This document shows positions 34,735 through 43,526 of a stretch of DNA of 64,000 bases, in pieces. The stretch comes from SZUA-309 sp050185825 (GTDB lineage Bacteria; Pseudomonadota; Gammaproteobacteria; Pseudomonadales; Azotimanducaceae). Under the pieces are notes generated by a model. That model was not told the origin of the DNA. It worked only from the letters and a program-made list of their open reading frames with translations, and did not search any database. Location: assembly GCA_050185825.1 (NCBI GenBank), contig JBFWZA010000023.1:1-64000 (forward strand). Reading direction: 5' to 3'. Both the position numbers and the translations under genes were made by a program. The stretch's first letter is position 1. The number at the start of each line of letters is the position of its first letter.

Positions 34735-36027
34735 ATGATCGACCAGGGACTGTTGGACTACCCCGAGCGTGGTCCGTACGAAGGCGGGCTGGCAGAAGAC
34801 ACGACGGCGGTGATTCTGGCCGGGGGCAGGGGTACGCGCCTCGGACCGCTGACCCGCTACGAGTGCAAGCCGGCGCTGCCGTTCGGCGGGTTCTACCGGA
34901 ACATCGACTTCTCGCTGTCGAACTGCGTGAATTCCGGAATCGAGGTTGTCGGCGTGCCCACGCAGTATCGTGATGCCTCGCTCCTCCGCCACCTGCGGCA
35001 GTCCTGGCGGGCCGGTTCGACGACATCGCCGGTGCGGATCGACGCCTGGCGGGCGGCAGCACTCGAGTCCGGCGGCTACCTCGGCACGGCCGACGCCGTC
35101 TACCAGAACTGGTTGGCCATTCACGGCGAGCACCGACGTCTGGTGCTGGTGCTGGCCGGCGATCACGTCTACCGCATGGACTACCGGCCGCTGCTCGCCC
35201 GTCACGTGGCGACCGGTGCCGATGCGACGGTGGCCTGCATCGAGGTGCCGATCGCCGAGGCCAGCCAGTTCGGCGTCATGACCGTCGACGGCGACGGCCG
35301 GATCGTCCGCTTCACGGAGAAGCCGGAGCATCCCGAGCCGCTGCCGGACCGTCCGGGCAGGGCTCTCGGATCCATGGGCATCTATGTGTTCGACCGGGAT
35401 CTCCTCGCCGATCTGCTCCTGGCGGATGCGGACGCGCCGAGCTCGACGCACGATTTCGGCCGTGATCTCATTCCGTCGCTCGTCGACGCTGGCCGGCTGA
35501 TGGCCTATCCATTCACCGGGAGTGCCGAGGTCGGCGCCGGCTACTGGCGGGACGTGGGGACGATCGCGGCCTACTGGCGGGCGCACATGGAGCTGCTCGA
35601 CGGAATTCCCGACGTGAATCTCGGCGATGCCAGCTGGCCGGTGCTGCCGTTCGGTGGCCCGGGACTGAACGGCCGTGCCTCTTCGTGGGCGCGCGCCCGC
35701 CGCCACGGCGTGCTGATCGCGGACGATCGCGACCTTCGAGGGGTGAATCTGCAGCGCTCCGTCGTGTTCGGTGGTGTGCATCTGGAGCCTCGAGCGGAAC
35801 TGGAGAACGCGGTGGTGCTGCCCGGGGCATCGATCGGCGCCGGCTGCCGACTCAGCAACGTCATCGTCGATTCCGGCGTTCATGTGCCCGCCGGCACGAG
35901 CATCGGACCAGGACCGCATCGGTTCGGGATCGTCGAGCCGCTGGTGCTCACTGCAGACACGGATTACGCGGCGCTGCGCAGGCCGATGAAGGTGGACGGT
36001 GATCGGGCCAGAGTGCTCGGCGCCTGA
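34735..36027 (+). CDS. glgC: Glucose-1-phosphate adenylyltransferase
   Basis: This makes ADP-glucose from glucose-1-P and ATP, the committed step of bacterial glycogen synthesis. The 430-residue protein has AVILAGGRGTRLGPLTRYECKPA with the nucleotide-binding signature, the NIDFSLSNCVNSG segment, GTADAVYQN and LAGDHVYRMDY in the catalytic domain, FTEKPEHPE, and a C-terminal left-handed beta-helix rich in spaced Val/Ile/Gly. Starting at ATG 34735, GAGG lies six bases upstream. No glycogen synthase gene is in the window. It is odd that a synthesis gene sits in the same regulon as so many breakdown genes. Confidence 0.95.
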   Translation: MIDQGLLDYPERGPYEGGLAEDTTAVILAGGRGTRLGPLTRYECKPALPFGGFYRNIDFSLSNCVNSGIEVVGVPTQYRDASLLRHLRQSWRAGSTTSPVRIDAWRAAALESGGYLGTADAVYQNWLAIHGEHRRLVLVLAGDHVYRMDYRPLLARHVATGADATVACIEVPIAEASQFGVMTVDGDGRIVRFTEKPEHPEPLPDRPGRALGSMGIYVFDRDLLADLLLADADAPSSTHDFGRDLIPSLVDAGRLMAYPFTGSAEVGAGYWRDVGTIAAYWRAHMELLDGIPDVNLGDASWPVLPFGGPGLNGRASSWARARRHGVLIADDRDLRGVNLQRSVVFGGVHLEPRAELENAVVLPGASIGAGCRLSNVIVDSGVHVPAGTSIGPGPHRFGIVEPLVLTADTDYAALRRPMKVDGDRARVLGA

Positions 36028-36030
36028 GCC

Positions 36031-36753
36031 ATGCACTCCGGGAAGCCGTGTCGACCCCCTCTGCTGCCTCGGATCGTGATGTTCGATCCGGCGCAGTGGC
36101 CGATCCGCGCAGCCTGGTACCTCGCCCGTCGGATACGGATGGAAGTTGCCCGCTGCGGTATCTGCCGTCTCGCCCTGTCCGGCGGCCGCACCCCGGCTCC
36201 GGTCTACACGGCGCTCGCTCACCTGGACGTGCCCTGGGGTCAGGTGGTCTTCTACTGGAGCGACGAGCGTGCCGTGCCTGCAGACAGTCCGCAGAGCAAC
36301 TTCGGCCTGGCGAAACGGACGTTGATCGATCGCATCCGGAGGCCTCCGGCCGGCGTGCACCGTATCGAAGGCGAGCAACCCATCTCGGAGGCCGCGGCGG
36401 CCTACGATCGGCAGCTCGAGTCGCCGCTGAACATCGTCTTGCTCGGGATGGGTGATGACGGCCACGTCGCCTCGCTGTTTCCGGGGGCGGAAACCTCGTG
36501 CACGGGCCCGCGGGCGGTCCCGGTGCTCGCCCCCGAAGCTCCCTTCGAACGGGTGTCCATGTCCCTGAGCGCGATCAACGAGGCGGCCGAGGTCATGATG
36601 CTGGTGCGGGGCGCAGCCAAAGCCGAACGGGTGCGGGACGTCCTTGGTGAGATCCGGTCCGGAACGCCGCTGCTGCCGGCGGCGCGTGTCAGCCCCCGGC
36701 GCCGGCTCACCTGGCTGCTGGACACCGGGTCGGCAGGTCGACTGAGTCATTAA
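36031..36753 (+). CDS. pgl: 6-Phosphogluconolactonase
   Basis: This hydrolyses 6-phosphogluconolactone to 6-phosphogluconate. The 240-residue protein has LALSGGRTPAPVYTAL, YWSDERAVPADSPQSNF, and LLGMGDDGHVASLFPG, the signature motifs of the Pgl/NagB-type fold. The length is normal. It lies three bases after glgC and 26 before gnd, so it supplies the middle step of the oxidative pentose-phosphate route together with gnd here and zwf at 43527. Confidence 0.92.
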   Translation: MHSGKPCRPPLLPRIVMFDPAQWPIRAAWYLARRIRMEVARCGICRLALSGGRTPAPVYTALAHLDVPWGQVVFYWSDERAVPADSPQSNFGLAKRTLIDRIRRPPAGVHRIEGEQPISEAAAAYDRQLESPLNIVLLGMGDDGHVASLFPGAETSCTGPRAVPVLAPEAPFERVSMSLSAINEAAEVMMLVRGAAKAERVRDVLGEIRSGTPLLPAARVSPRRRLTWLLDTGSAGRLSH

Positions 36754-36779
36754 CGTGCGGGTTGTGGAGGTGCGAGGTC

Positions 36780-38195
36780 ATGTCCGAGCTGTGTGACATC
36801 GGCGTCATCGGGATGGCGGTGATGGGTCGCAACCTCGCGCTCAACATCGCGGATCATGGATTCCGGGTGGCGGTGTACAACCGCAGCCCCGGGCCGCTTG
36901 CAGACGCCGTGGCGGAGTCCGGCGGCAGGCTGGTGGCTGCGGACGACCTCGCCGCTTTCATCGGCATGCTGAAGACACCCAGGCGGGTGCTGGCGATGGT
37001 CAGGGCGGGTGAGGCGGTGGATCACGTCATGGATCAGCTCGAGCCGCTGCTCGCGCAGGGCGACGTCTTCATGGATGGCGGCAATTCCTGGTATCGGGAC
37101 ACCGAGCGCCGGGAGCGCCGTTTCCGGGAAGCGGGCTTCGGATTTCTCGGTGTGGGGGTATCCGGCGGTGAAGCGGGGGCCCGCTTCGGACCCTCGTTGA
37201 TGCCAGGCGGCAGTCGGGAGGCATACCTCCAGGTCGAGCCCTTGTTCAGGGCGATTGCGGCTCAGACGGAATCGGGTCCCTGCGTGACCTACTGCGGGCC
37301 TGGCGCTGCTGGTCACTTCGTGAAGATGGTGCACAACGGTATCGAGTACGCGGACATGCAGTGCATCGCAGAGGCCTACGACGTGCTGCGCCGGGTGGCC
37401 GGCATGCAGGCGCCGGCGCTGGCGAGCGTCTTCGAAACCTGGAACCGGGGACCCCTGGAATCCTTTCTCATAGAGATCACCGCGCGAATTTTCTCGGTTG
37501 TCGATCCGGTGACGGGTCATGCCCTGGTCGATGAGGTGCTGGACAGCGCCGGTCAGAAGGGAACGGGCCGCTGGTCCGTGGCCGTTGCGGTTGAGCAGGG
37601 GATCCCGGTGCCGAGCATCGCGGCCGCCGTGGATGCGCGGGTACTGTCGGCGATGCGGGCGCAGCGGACCGAAGCCTCCGGATTGCTGTCGGGTCCGGGC
37701 GGGCCGACCGGTGCGGGCAATGCGGAGCAGCTGGTGGAACAGGTGCAGGACGCGCTCTATGCGGCCAAGGTGGCGGCCTACGCACAGGGAATGAGCCTCA
37801 TTGCAGAGTTGTCGCGGCACAACGGGTGGCACATCGATCCCGGCGAGATCGCCAGGATCTGGAAGGGTGGATGCATCATTCGCGCCCGGCTGCTCGACAG
37901 CATCATGCGGGCCTACGGGAACAGCGGCGGTCCATCGAACCTGCTGCTCGACGAGCCGCTGCGTCGGGCGGTGGAAGCCCGGCAGCAGGCCTGGCGCGAT
38001 GTGGTGTGTCTCGCTCAGCAGGCCGGGGTTCCGGTGCCGGCGCTCTCGGGCGGCCTCTCTTATTACGACGGTCTGCGCGCGGCGGCGCTGCCCCACAACC
38101 TGACCCAGGCGCAACGCGACGCCTTTGGTGCCCATGGCTACCTGCGCAGGGACGACCCCGAGGGCGAACCCGTGCACAGCGGCTGGCTCGACTGA
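36780..38195 (+). CDS. gnd: 6-Phosphogluconate dehydrogenase, decarboxylating
   Basis: This oxidises 6-phosphogluconate to ribulose-5-P and CO2, normally with NADP. The 471-residue protein, starting at ATG 36780 with GGAGG nine bases upstream, matches the length of E. coli Gnd. It has IGVIGMAVMGRNLALNIADHG at the dinucleotide site, FMDGGNSWY, GVGVSGGEAGARFGPSLMPGG, HFVKMVHNGIEYADMQ with the catalytic Lys/His, and GQKGTGRW. The QCIAEAYDVLR segment is standard. The codon before the Arg of VYNRSPG places NADP specificity as likely. Confidence 0.96.
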   Translation: MSELCDIGVIGMAVMGRNLALNIADHGFRVAVYNRSPGPLADAVAESGGRLVAADDLAAFIGMLKTPRRVLAMVRAGEAVDHVMDQLEPLLAQGDVFMDGGNSWYRDTERRERRFREAGFGFLGVGVSGGEAGARFGPSLMPGGSREAYLQVEPLFRAIAAQTESGPCVTYCGPGAAGHFVKMVHNGIEYADMQCIAEAYDVLRRVAGMQAPALASVFETWNRGPLESFLIEITARIFSVVDPVTGHALVDEVLDSAGQKGTGRWSVAVAVEQGIPVPSIAAAVDARVLSAMRAQRTEASGLLSGPGGPTGAGNAEQLVEQVQDALYAAKVAAYAQGMSLIAELSRHNGWHIDPGEIARIWKGGCIIRARLLDSIMRAYGNSGGPSNLLLDEPLRRAVEARQQAWRDVVCLAQQAGVPVPALSGGLSYYDGLRAAALPHNLTQAQRDAFGAHGYLRRDDPEGEPVHSGWLD

Positions 38196-38223
38196 ACGCT
38201 GCTGAGCCGGCACCGCGGCGGGC

Positions 38224-38919
38224 TCAACGGGCGGCACGCAGCCAGTGCAGGTGCTCGTACGCGCTCGACCAGAGCAGTCCCAGGCCGAGTGCGAACAGCA
38301 CTTCCTCCAACGGCACGCCGATCAGCAGAACGCCGGACAGATCCGCCAGGTTCCAGACCCGATCGACGTAGGCGGGATGCACCAGAACGAGCGAGAGAAA
38401 GAAGACGTAGTACAGCACGCCGAACAGTGCTGCCCCGCCCAGCATCTGCCGCAGCAGGTCCGGTCGGCACCAGGCGGCGAACACGGAGCCGATGAGCATC
38501 GCCAGGATGGCCGCGTAGATCGGGTTGAGGGCATCGATGGGATAGAGACCCACAAATGCGACCGCGGGTGAGAGCAGCGCAAGCAGGTGGAACCGGTGCC
38601 GGCGGCGGTGACGCTCGGCATCCGGCACGTTCTCGTGCCGCACCGGAAACAGCCGCTCGTAGAGGCTGCCGGCCAGGCCACCCGCGGCGAACGCGAAGAT
38701 GAGGCTTTCCAGGTCGAATCCGGTTCGCTGTGCCAGATCGAACAGCGTCGGCGGGTCCCAGTAATCCGGCACGAACAGCGGCTCGGTGAGCCCGAGCAGC
38801 GCGGTCAGCCCGCTGGTGATCAGCATCTGCCGACGGTTTTCTCCATCCCGCAGACCGGCGAAGACCAGCAACCAGATGCCGAGCAGCAGTCCGCTCCACA
38901 ACGCGTAGGCATAGCTCAT
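38224..38919 (-). CDS. Lycopene-cyclase-domain membrane protein
   Basis: The 231-residue protein has six to seven predicted helices. GVPLEEVLFALGLGLLWSSAYE near the C-terminus resembles the conserved PxEE motif of the CrtYc/CrtYd and CarR-type lycopene cyclase domain. The N-terminal part has extra charged loops (GLRDGENRRQM, YERLFPVRHENVPDAERHR). No other carotenoid gene is visible, so it may act on another isoprenoid or only share the fold. ATG at 38919 overlaps the stop of the preceding cytochrome gene (ATGA) and has AGAGCAGGG upstream. It is the last of three minus-strand genes. Confidence 0.65.
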   Translation of the reverse strand: MSYAYALWSGLLLGIWLLVFAGLRDGENRRQMLITSGLTALLGLTEPLFVPDYWDPPTLFDLAQRTGFDLESLIFAFAAGGLAGSLYERLFPVRHENVPDAERHRRRHRFHLLALLSPAVAFVGLYPIDALNPIYAAILAMLIGSVFAAWCRPDLLRQMLGGAALFGVLYYVFFLSLVLVHPAYVDRVWNLADLSGVLLIGVPLEEVLFALGLGLLWSSAYEHLHWLRAAR

Positions 38920-39659
38920 CCCTGCTCTCCGCTTGCCCGAGGTGGCACCCACAGCTGCCAGAGCGAAATCAGGATCTGAGCGGTCAGGCTGCCGCCGAGC
39001 AGCCCCCCGGCAATCACGACCACGGTGGCGTACACCGGGTCCTGCTTGGTCAGGAACCAGGCGATGATGTCCGCCAGCATGGCGGCGAAGGGCAGCACGA
39101 TCAGGGTGACCTTCAGCCAGGGTCGCATCAGGGCGAACCGGAAGATGAGGCCGACCGCAAAGAGCAGCAGGCCGATCCCGAAGAGATGAATGTGGGAGAG
39201 CTTCATCAGCGTGTGCAGGGACTCTCCCAGGTCCACCTCGGCGACGGTCTGCACCGCCGGATAGGTTGTCAGATCGGGCACGGGCAGCCCGGAGGCGGGG
39301 TTGTGGCAGCCCGTGCAGGATCGCTCGAGAATCGGCTGCACGGCGGCTTCGTAGTCTCCGGCGCTGGCGCCGGCGTTCAGCCAGGCCACCATCACGTTGC
39401 GGTCGTCCACGCTGATGAACCCGGCCATGGGCCCGCGAATGGCGGCTTCGAGGCGGGTGCCGCTGCGGTTGCCATAGTAGTTCGCGGCCACGTCCTCCAG
39501 AGACACTCCGGGGCGGGCGTCATGGCCGGCGTGGCTGGTGTAGAGGTAGACCATGGCCATCAGATAGCCGAGGCCGGCCACCAGCAGAAAGCTGGTGTAC
39601 AGGGCTCTTTCACCCGCATCGCAATCGCACAGCCGCCGGTAGGGCTCCCGGGTGGTCAC
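38916..39659 (-). CDS. Membrane-bound c-type cytochrome
   Basis: The 247-residue protein has a first helix at about residues 20-41, a periplasmic segment with one heme site CTGCH at about residues 114-118 (QPILERSCTGCHNPASGLPVP), and four further helices from about residue 148, beginning LMKLSHIHLFGIGLLLFAVG. Histidines in SHIHLFG could serve as extra ligands. I recognise no named family. The GTG start overlaps the GAPDH stop, so it is translated with a glycolytic enzyme, which points to a redox rather than structural role in this response. Confidence 0.7.
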   Translation of the reverse strand: MTTREPYRRLCDCDAGERALYTSFLLVAGLGYLMAMVYLYTSHAGHDARPGVSLEDVAANYYGNRSGTRLEAAIRGPMAGFISVDDRNVMVAWLNAGASAGDYEAAVQPILERSCTGCHNPASGLPVPDLTTYPAVQTVAEVDLGESLHTLMKLSHIHLFGIGLLLFAVGLIFRFALMRPWLKVTLIVLPFAAMLADIIAWFLTKQDPVYATVVVIAGGLLGGSLTAQILISLWQLWVPPRASGEQG

Positions 39660-40714
39660 GCGGCGTTCTCCGGCCGGCTGGGGGAGAAGAAATCGGACGT
39701 CAGGCCGAGGGCGCGGTCCGTGAGGCGGATGGAGCGGCCGCCGTCGGGCTCATTGCCGGCCAGCGCCCGGATGGCGTCGATGGTCTCCGGAATGACGATG
39801 GCCTGATTGAATACCTGATAGGTGAAGAAGGCCTCACCGTTTCGCGTGGCGAGACCGTCTTCCCACAGTGCGACTTCCCACAGATCGCCGCGCGGCCGAC
39901 CCAGATCCTGCATCAGCGTCACCGTGCTGTTCAAAGCCTCGAGCCCGTCGGCCATCCGGATCATGGCGACCCGCGGCGTGCGCCGGAAGACGTCGAGCAC
40001 CTCTTCGCGCCCGGCGCCTCGGGTCAGCTCCACGCACCAGGCGTGCAGGTGGCTGACGTTGTGCGCCGCCTTGACAGCGATGGTGACCAGGTCGAGGTCC
40101 GGGATCACCGTCTGCGCGTCGGGACCCTGGTGACTTGGAATCACCCGCTCCGGGACCACCGTGTTCATGATGCCGTCCAGATGACCCTCCCAGGGATCGG
40201 ACGCCCGGCGCACCAGCGTCCCGCGGGCGCGCTTCAGGAGTCCCTCGTGATGGAGGGCGCCGAGCGTGCGCACGATGGAGGTCGTGTTGCAGGAGACGAC
40301 CCGCGTGCTGTCGCGGCCGATCGCCGTCGCGTAGTTCGCCTGGGCCACGAACGAGTGGCCGGTGAGCTCGTGCCGCTCGCCGCCCTGAAAGACTGATCTG
40401 ACGCCGGCATTCCTGTACCTGGCCAGATTGTCGGCACCGAAGCGCTTGGGCGTGCAGTCGGCAATCACGTCGACACGGCCGAGCAGATCGTCGAGAGTGC
40501 CGGAAGGTGCCAGCCCGGCGTCCGTCATGGGGCCAAGCGCATCCCTGTTTGCGGCGTAGAGCTCGATACCCAGGACACCGGCAGTGCGGGTGCGATAGTC
40601 GGCGGCCACATCGGCCACGCCGGCCAGCGTCATGTCCGGCTGCCGGCGGATCGCGTCGGCGACCCGTTTGCCGATGACGCCGTATCCGTTCACCCCAACT
40701 CTGACCGTGCTCAT
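39656..40714 (-). CDS. Archaeal-type (type II) glyceraldehyde-3-phosphate dehydrogenase
   Basis: This oxidises glyceraldehyde-3-P, usually with NADP or NAD. The 352-residue protein matches the archaeal class II family: VGVNGYGVIGKRVADAI at the cofactor site, DCTPKRFGADN, VFQGGE, and the catalytic-cysteine motif VVSCNTTSIVRTLG; the bacterial SCTTNC motif is absent. ATG at 40714 has GGAGGG six bases upstream. Bacterial members exist but are uncommon. It is first behind the minus-strand operator, and would process the glyceraldehyde-3-P made by phosphoketolase. Confidence 0.92.
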   Translation of the reverse strand: MSTVRVGVNGYGVIGKRVADAIRRQPDMTLAGVADVAADYRTRTAGVLGIELYAANRDALGPMTDAGLAPSGTLDDLLGRVDVIADCTPKRFGADNLARYRNAGVRSVFQGGERHELTGHSFVAQANYATAIGRDSTRVVSCNTTSIVRTLGALHHEGLLKRARGTLVRRASDPWEGHLDGIMNTVVPERVIPSHQGPDAQTVIPDLDLVTIAVKAAHNVSHLHAWCVELTRGAGREEVLDVFRRTPRVAMIRMADGLEALNSTVTLMQDLGRPRGDLWEVALWEDGLATRNGEAFFTYQVFNQAIVIPETIDAIRALAGNEPDGGRSIRLTDRALGLTSDFFSPSRPENAA

Positions 40715-40740
40715 GGCTGCCCTCCACAGTTGTCGTATGG

Positions 40741-40772
40741 ACTCTAGGACCTGTATGCGGCTCACAGGTCAA
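40741..40772 (-). promoter_or_regulatory. MerR-type promoter/operator copy 8, minus strand, upstream of the GAPDH operon
   Basis: On the minus strand TTGACC occupies 40772-40767, the spacer is 20 bp, and TAGAGT occupies 40746-40741. The half-sites are ACCTGTGAGC and GCATACAGGT, nearly perfect. The 26 bases up to the -10 are almost identical to copy 9, which faces the opposite way 35 bp away. Confidence 0.9.
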
Positions 40773-40806
40773 TCACGGGCGCCACACGTCACCCGGTCCG
40801 CCTGGC

Positions 40807-40838
40807 TTGACCTGTGAGCCGCATACAGGTCGTAGGGT
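40807..40838 (+). promoter_or_regulatory. MerR-type promoter/operator copy 9, upstream of the epimerase-zwf-ATPase operon
   Basis: TTGACC at 40807-40812, 20-bp spacer, TAGGGT at 40833-40838. The half-sites ACCTGTGAGC and GCATACAGGT equal those of copy 8, so copies 8 and 9 form a large inverted repeat driving divergent operons. Confidence 0.9.
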
Positions 40839-40873
40839 TCGTCACTGAATCGGCACAGCCGGAACACATCAGG

Positions 40874-41980
40874 GTGAAAATCATCAGCGGGTCAGGCGAC
40901 ATCGTTCTCGTCACGGGGGCCAGCGGGCGCATCGGCACCGCGGTGATGCACCGCCTCCGTCAGCATTTCGACAATCTGGTGGGGTTCGACCGGGATGCCC
41001 CGGCGCCACCGCCGCCGGGCTGTCAGTTCATACCGGTGGACGTGACCTCCGACGGAAGCGTCAGCGAAGGGCTGCAGGTGCTCGGAGACCACCACGGTCG
41101 GCGCATCGCGTCGGTCATTCATCTGGCTGCGTATTATGACTTTCTGGGCCGCCCCAGCCCGAAGTACGAGGAGATCACGGTGGGCGGGACGCGCCGCCTG
41201 CTGCACGGCCTGCGCTCGGAATTCGAGGTTCAGCAGTTCGTATTCGCGAGCACCATGCTCGTTCATGCCCCCGGAGAGCCGGGTCTGTATATCACGGAGG
41301 AGTCGCCGATCGGGCCGACCTGGGCGTACCCGGAGTCCAAACTGCGCACGGAGCGCCTCATCAGCGAAGAACGGGGCGACGTGCCGGCCGTGTTTCTGCG
41401 CATCGCCGGGGTATACGACGACGGCTGCCACTCGCCGCCGCTGGCGCACCAGATTCAGCGGATCTACGAGAAGCAGCTGGCCGGAACCCTGTACTCCGGA
41501 GAGACGGCCCACGGCCAGTCCTTCGTGCACCTCGACGACGTGGTGGATGCCATCGAGAGCGTTGTCGTCCGCCGTGGTGAGCTGGCCGGGGAAGTTGCCA
41601 TTCTGCTCGGCGAGCCGCAGACGTTGAGTTACGACGAGCTGCAGCACACGCTGTTCCGGCTGATTCACGGGCGATCCGGGGAGACCCACGAGATTCCGGG
41701 ACCGGTGGCGAAGATCGGCGCCTGGATTCAGGATCACCTGCCCGGGCAGGACCCGTTCATCAAGCCCTGGATGATCGACCGGGCCAACGATCACTATGCC
41801 CTCGACATCACCCGCGCCCGCACGCTGCTCGACTGGCAGCCCCGGCGGACGCTGCACGAGACGCTGCCGAAGATGGTGGCGGCGCTGAGGGCCGACCCGC
41901 TCACCTGGTATCGCGACAACGGGCTCGAAGCGCCGCGATCGGTCCGCCAGGACGGCGACAGAGGCGGCTCAGATGACTGA
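40874..41980 (+). CDS. NAD-dependent epimerase/dehydratase (extended SDR)
   Basis: The 368-residue protein shows the Rossmann motif VLVTGASGRIGTAV, VIHLAAYYDF, the catalytic YxxxK in YPESKLRTE, and FVHLDDVVDAI, typical of extended short-chain dehydrogenases acting on nucleotide sugars or similar polyols. Substrate is unknown. GTG at 40874 is chosen because longer versions would run into operator copy 9; the ribosome binding site is weak. The gene leads a seven-kilobase operon with zwf and a metal ATPase and overlaps the next gene by eight bases. Confidence 0.78.
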   Translation: MKIISGSGDIVLVTGASGRIGTAVMHRLRQHFDNLVGFDRDAPAPPPPGCQFIPVDVTSDGSVSEGLQVLGDHHGRRIASVIHLAAYYDFLGRPSPKYEEITVGGTRRLLHGLRSEFEVQQFVFASTMLVHAPGEPGLYITEESPIGPTWAYPESKLRTERLISEERGDVPAVFLRIAGVYDDGCHSPPLAHQIQRIYEKQLAGTLYSGETAHGQSFVHLDDVVDAIESVVVRRGELAGEVAILLGEPQTLSYDELQHTLFRLIHGRSGETHEIPGPVAKIGAWIQDHLPGQDPFIKPWMIDRANDHYALDITRARTLLDWQPRRTLHETLPKMVAALRADPLTWYRDNGLEAPRSVRQDGDRGGSDD

Positions 41981-43496
41981 GAGCGGAGACGATCTCGAAC
42001 GGCACCAGCACGGCGCGCACGCGTGCGGAGCGCACGAGCACGGCGCGCATCAGCACGGCCACCACGGCCACGCGCACATGGCATCGGGCGGTGGCGACGT
42101 GGACATGATGGTCGCCGATCATCGAAAGCTGTTGTGGCCACACCACCTGAGCCTGATGCTGGGCGTCTGGCTGATCACCACCCCGTTCACCCTCGGTTAT
42201 CTGAGTGACTTCGCTCCGGACGCCAACCTGCTCCGGGTCATGGCGGAGCGTGGCCTGCCGTCCTTCGAGTGGCGCAATATGGCGATGGCCTGGAGCGACG
42301 TGGTGAGCGGAGTTCTCATCGTGCTCTTCAGCGCGCTCGCCGCCAGCACGAATCGGAGATTTCCCTGGGCGCAATGGGCCAACGCGGCGGTGGGAGTGTG
42401 GCTGCTGTTCGCACCGCTGGTGTTCTGGGCCCCGCTGGCCGCGGCCTACACCAACGCCACGCTCGTGGGCGCCCTGGTGATCGCGCTGGCGGTTCTGATC
42501 CCGATGATGCCGGGCATGAGCATGGCGGGCATGATGGGTACGCCGGACATTCCGCCCGGGTGGGACTACACACCGGCGAGCTGGGTGCAGCGGATGCCCA
42601 TCGCCGTCCTGGCGCTCATCGGTTTCTTCATTGCCCGCTACATGACGGCCTATCAGCTCGGCTACACGGACGCCGCCTGGGACCCGTTCTTCGGCGACGG
42701 CACCGAGGTGATCATCACCTCGGACGTGTCCAAGGCCTGGCCGATTGCCGACGCGGGCCTGGGTGCGGTGGTCTACATGCTCGAGCTGGTGATGACGTTC
42801 ATGGGCGGCAAGGATCGCTGGCGTACCATGCCATGGATGGTGCTGGCGCTCGGTGTGCTGATCGTGCCCCTCGGGGTGACCAGCATCTTCTTCGTGATCA
42901 TTCAGCCGATCACGATCGGCACGTGGTGCACGCTCTGCTGGGTGGCTGCCATCGCCATGCTGGTGATGATCCCGTACTCGCTCGACGAGTTCGTGGCCAT
43001 GGGGCAGTTCCTGCTCTGGGCGCGGCGTCAGGGCAAACCGTTCTGGCGGACGTTCTGGACGGGGGATGCCATGGATGGGGGGAGCGAAGACCGGTCCGCC
43101 GGGGTGCTCGGCTCGATGAGCGACTGGGTGCGCGAGGGTGCCCGGGGCATGACCCTGCCGGTGCCGCTGCTTCTCAGCACGGCGATCGGCACCTGGCTCA
43201 TGTTCTCGCGGGTGACGGTCGGGAATGTCGGTCCCATGGCGGACAGTGATCACCTCATCGGCGCGCTGGTGGTGACGTTCTCGATCATCGCCTTCTCGGA
43301 GGTCGGGCGCAGCGTGCGCTGGCTGAACGTGCCGATGGGAATCTGGATCGTCGTGGCGCCTTGGGTGCTTCAGGACGCCGCGACGGGCTCGAGCATGTTG
43401 AACGGGGTGGTGAGCGGGGTGCTGCTGGTTCTGCTGGCGATCCCGAGAGGCGCAGTTCGAGAAACCTATGCCGGATGGAACCGATACATCGTCTGA
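41973..43496 (+). CDS. Fusion membrane protein: His-rich N-terminus, SPW repeats and vitamin K epoxide reductase-like domain
   Basis: The 507-residue protein has a His-rich head (HQHGAHACGAHEHGAHQHG), then an SPW-type helix pair region with WSDVVSGVLIVLFSALAA (about residues 60-170), a VKOR-like middle (about 205-345) with the redox motif GTWCTLCWVAAIAMLVMIPY, and a second SPW-like part (about 390-490). VKOR domains transfer electrons between quinone and disulphides. Apart from one Cys in the head, only the CTLC pair is present; the loop cysteine pair of VKOR enzymes is missing, so its electron partner is unclear. The head may bind metal. Confidence 0.75.
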   Translation: MTESGDDLERHQHGAHACGAHEHGAHQHGHHGHAHMASGGGDVDMMVADHRKLLWPHHLSLMLGVWLITTPFTLGYLSDFAPDANLLRVMAERGLPSFEWRNMAMAWSDVVSGVLIVLFSALAASTNRRFPWAQWANAAVGVWLLFAPLVFWAPLAAAYTNATLVGALVIALAVLIPMMPGMSMAGMMGTPDIPPGWDYTPASWVQRMPIAVLALIGFFIARYMTAYQLGYTDAAWDPFFGDGTEVIITSDVSKAWPIADAGLGAVVYMLELVMTFMGGKDRWRTMPWMVLALGVLIVPLGVTSIFFVIIQPITIGTWCTLCWVAAIAMLVMIPYSLDEFVAMGQFLLWARRQGKPFWRTFWTGDAMDGGSEDRSAGVLGSMSDWVREGARGMTLPVPLLLSTAIGTWLMFSRVTVGNVGPMADSDHLIGALVVTFSIIAFSEVGRSVRWLNVPMGIWIVVAPWVLQDAATGSSMLNGVVSGVLLVLLAIPRGAVRETYAGWNRYIV

Positions 43497-43526
43497 CGCC
43501 TTCCGGCGCGTTCGGAGCCGGAGCCA

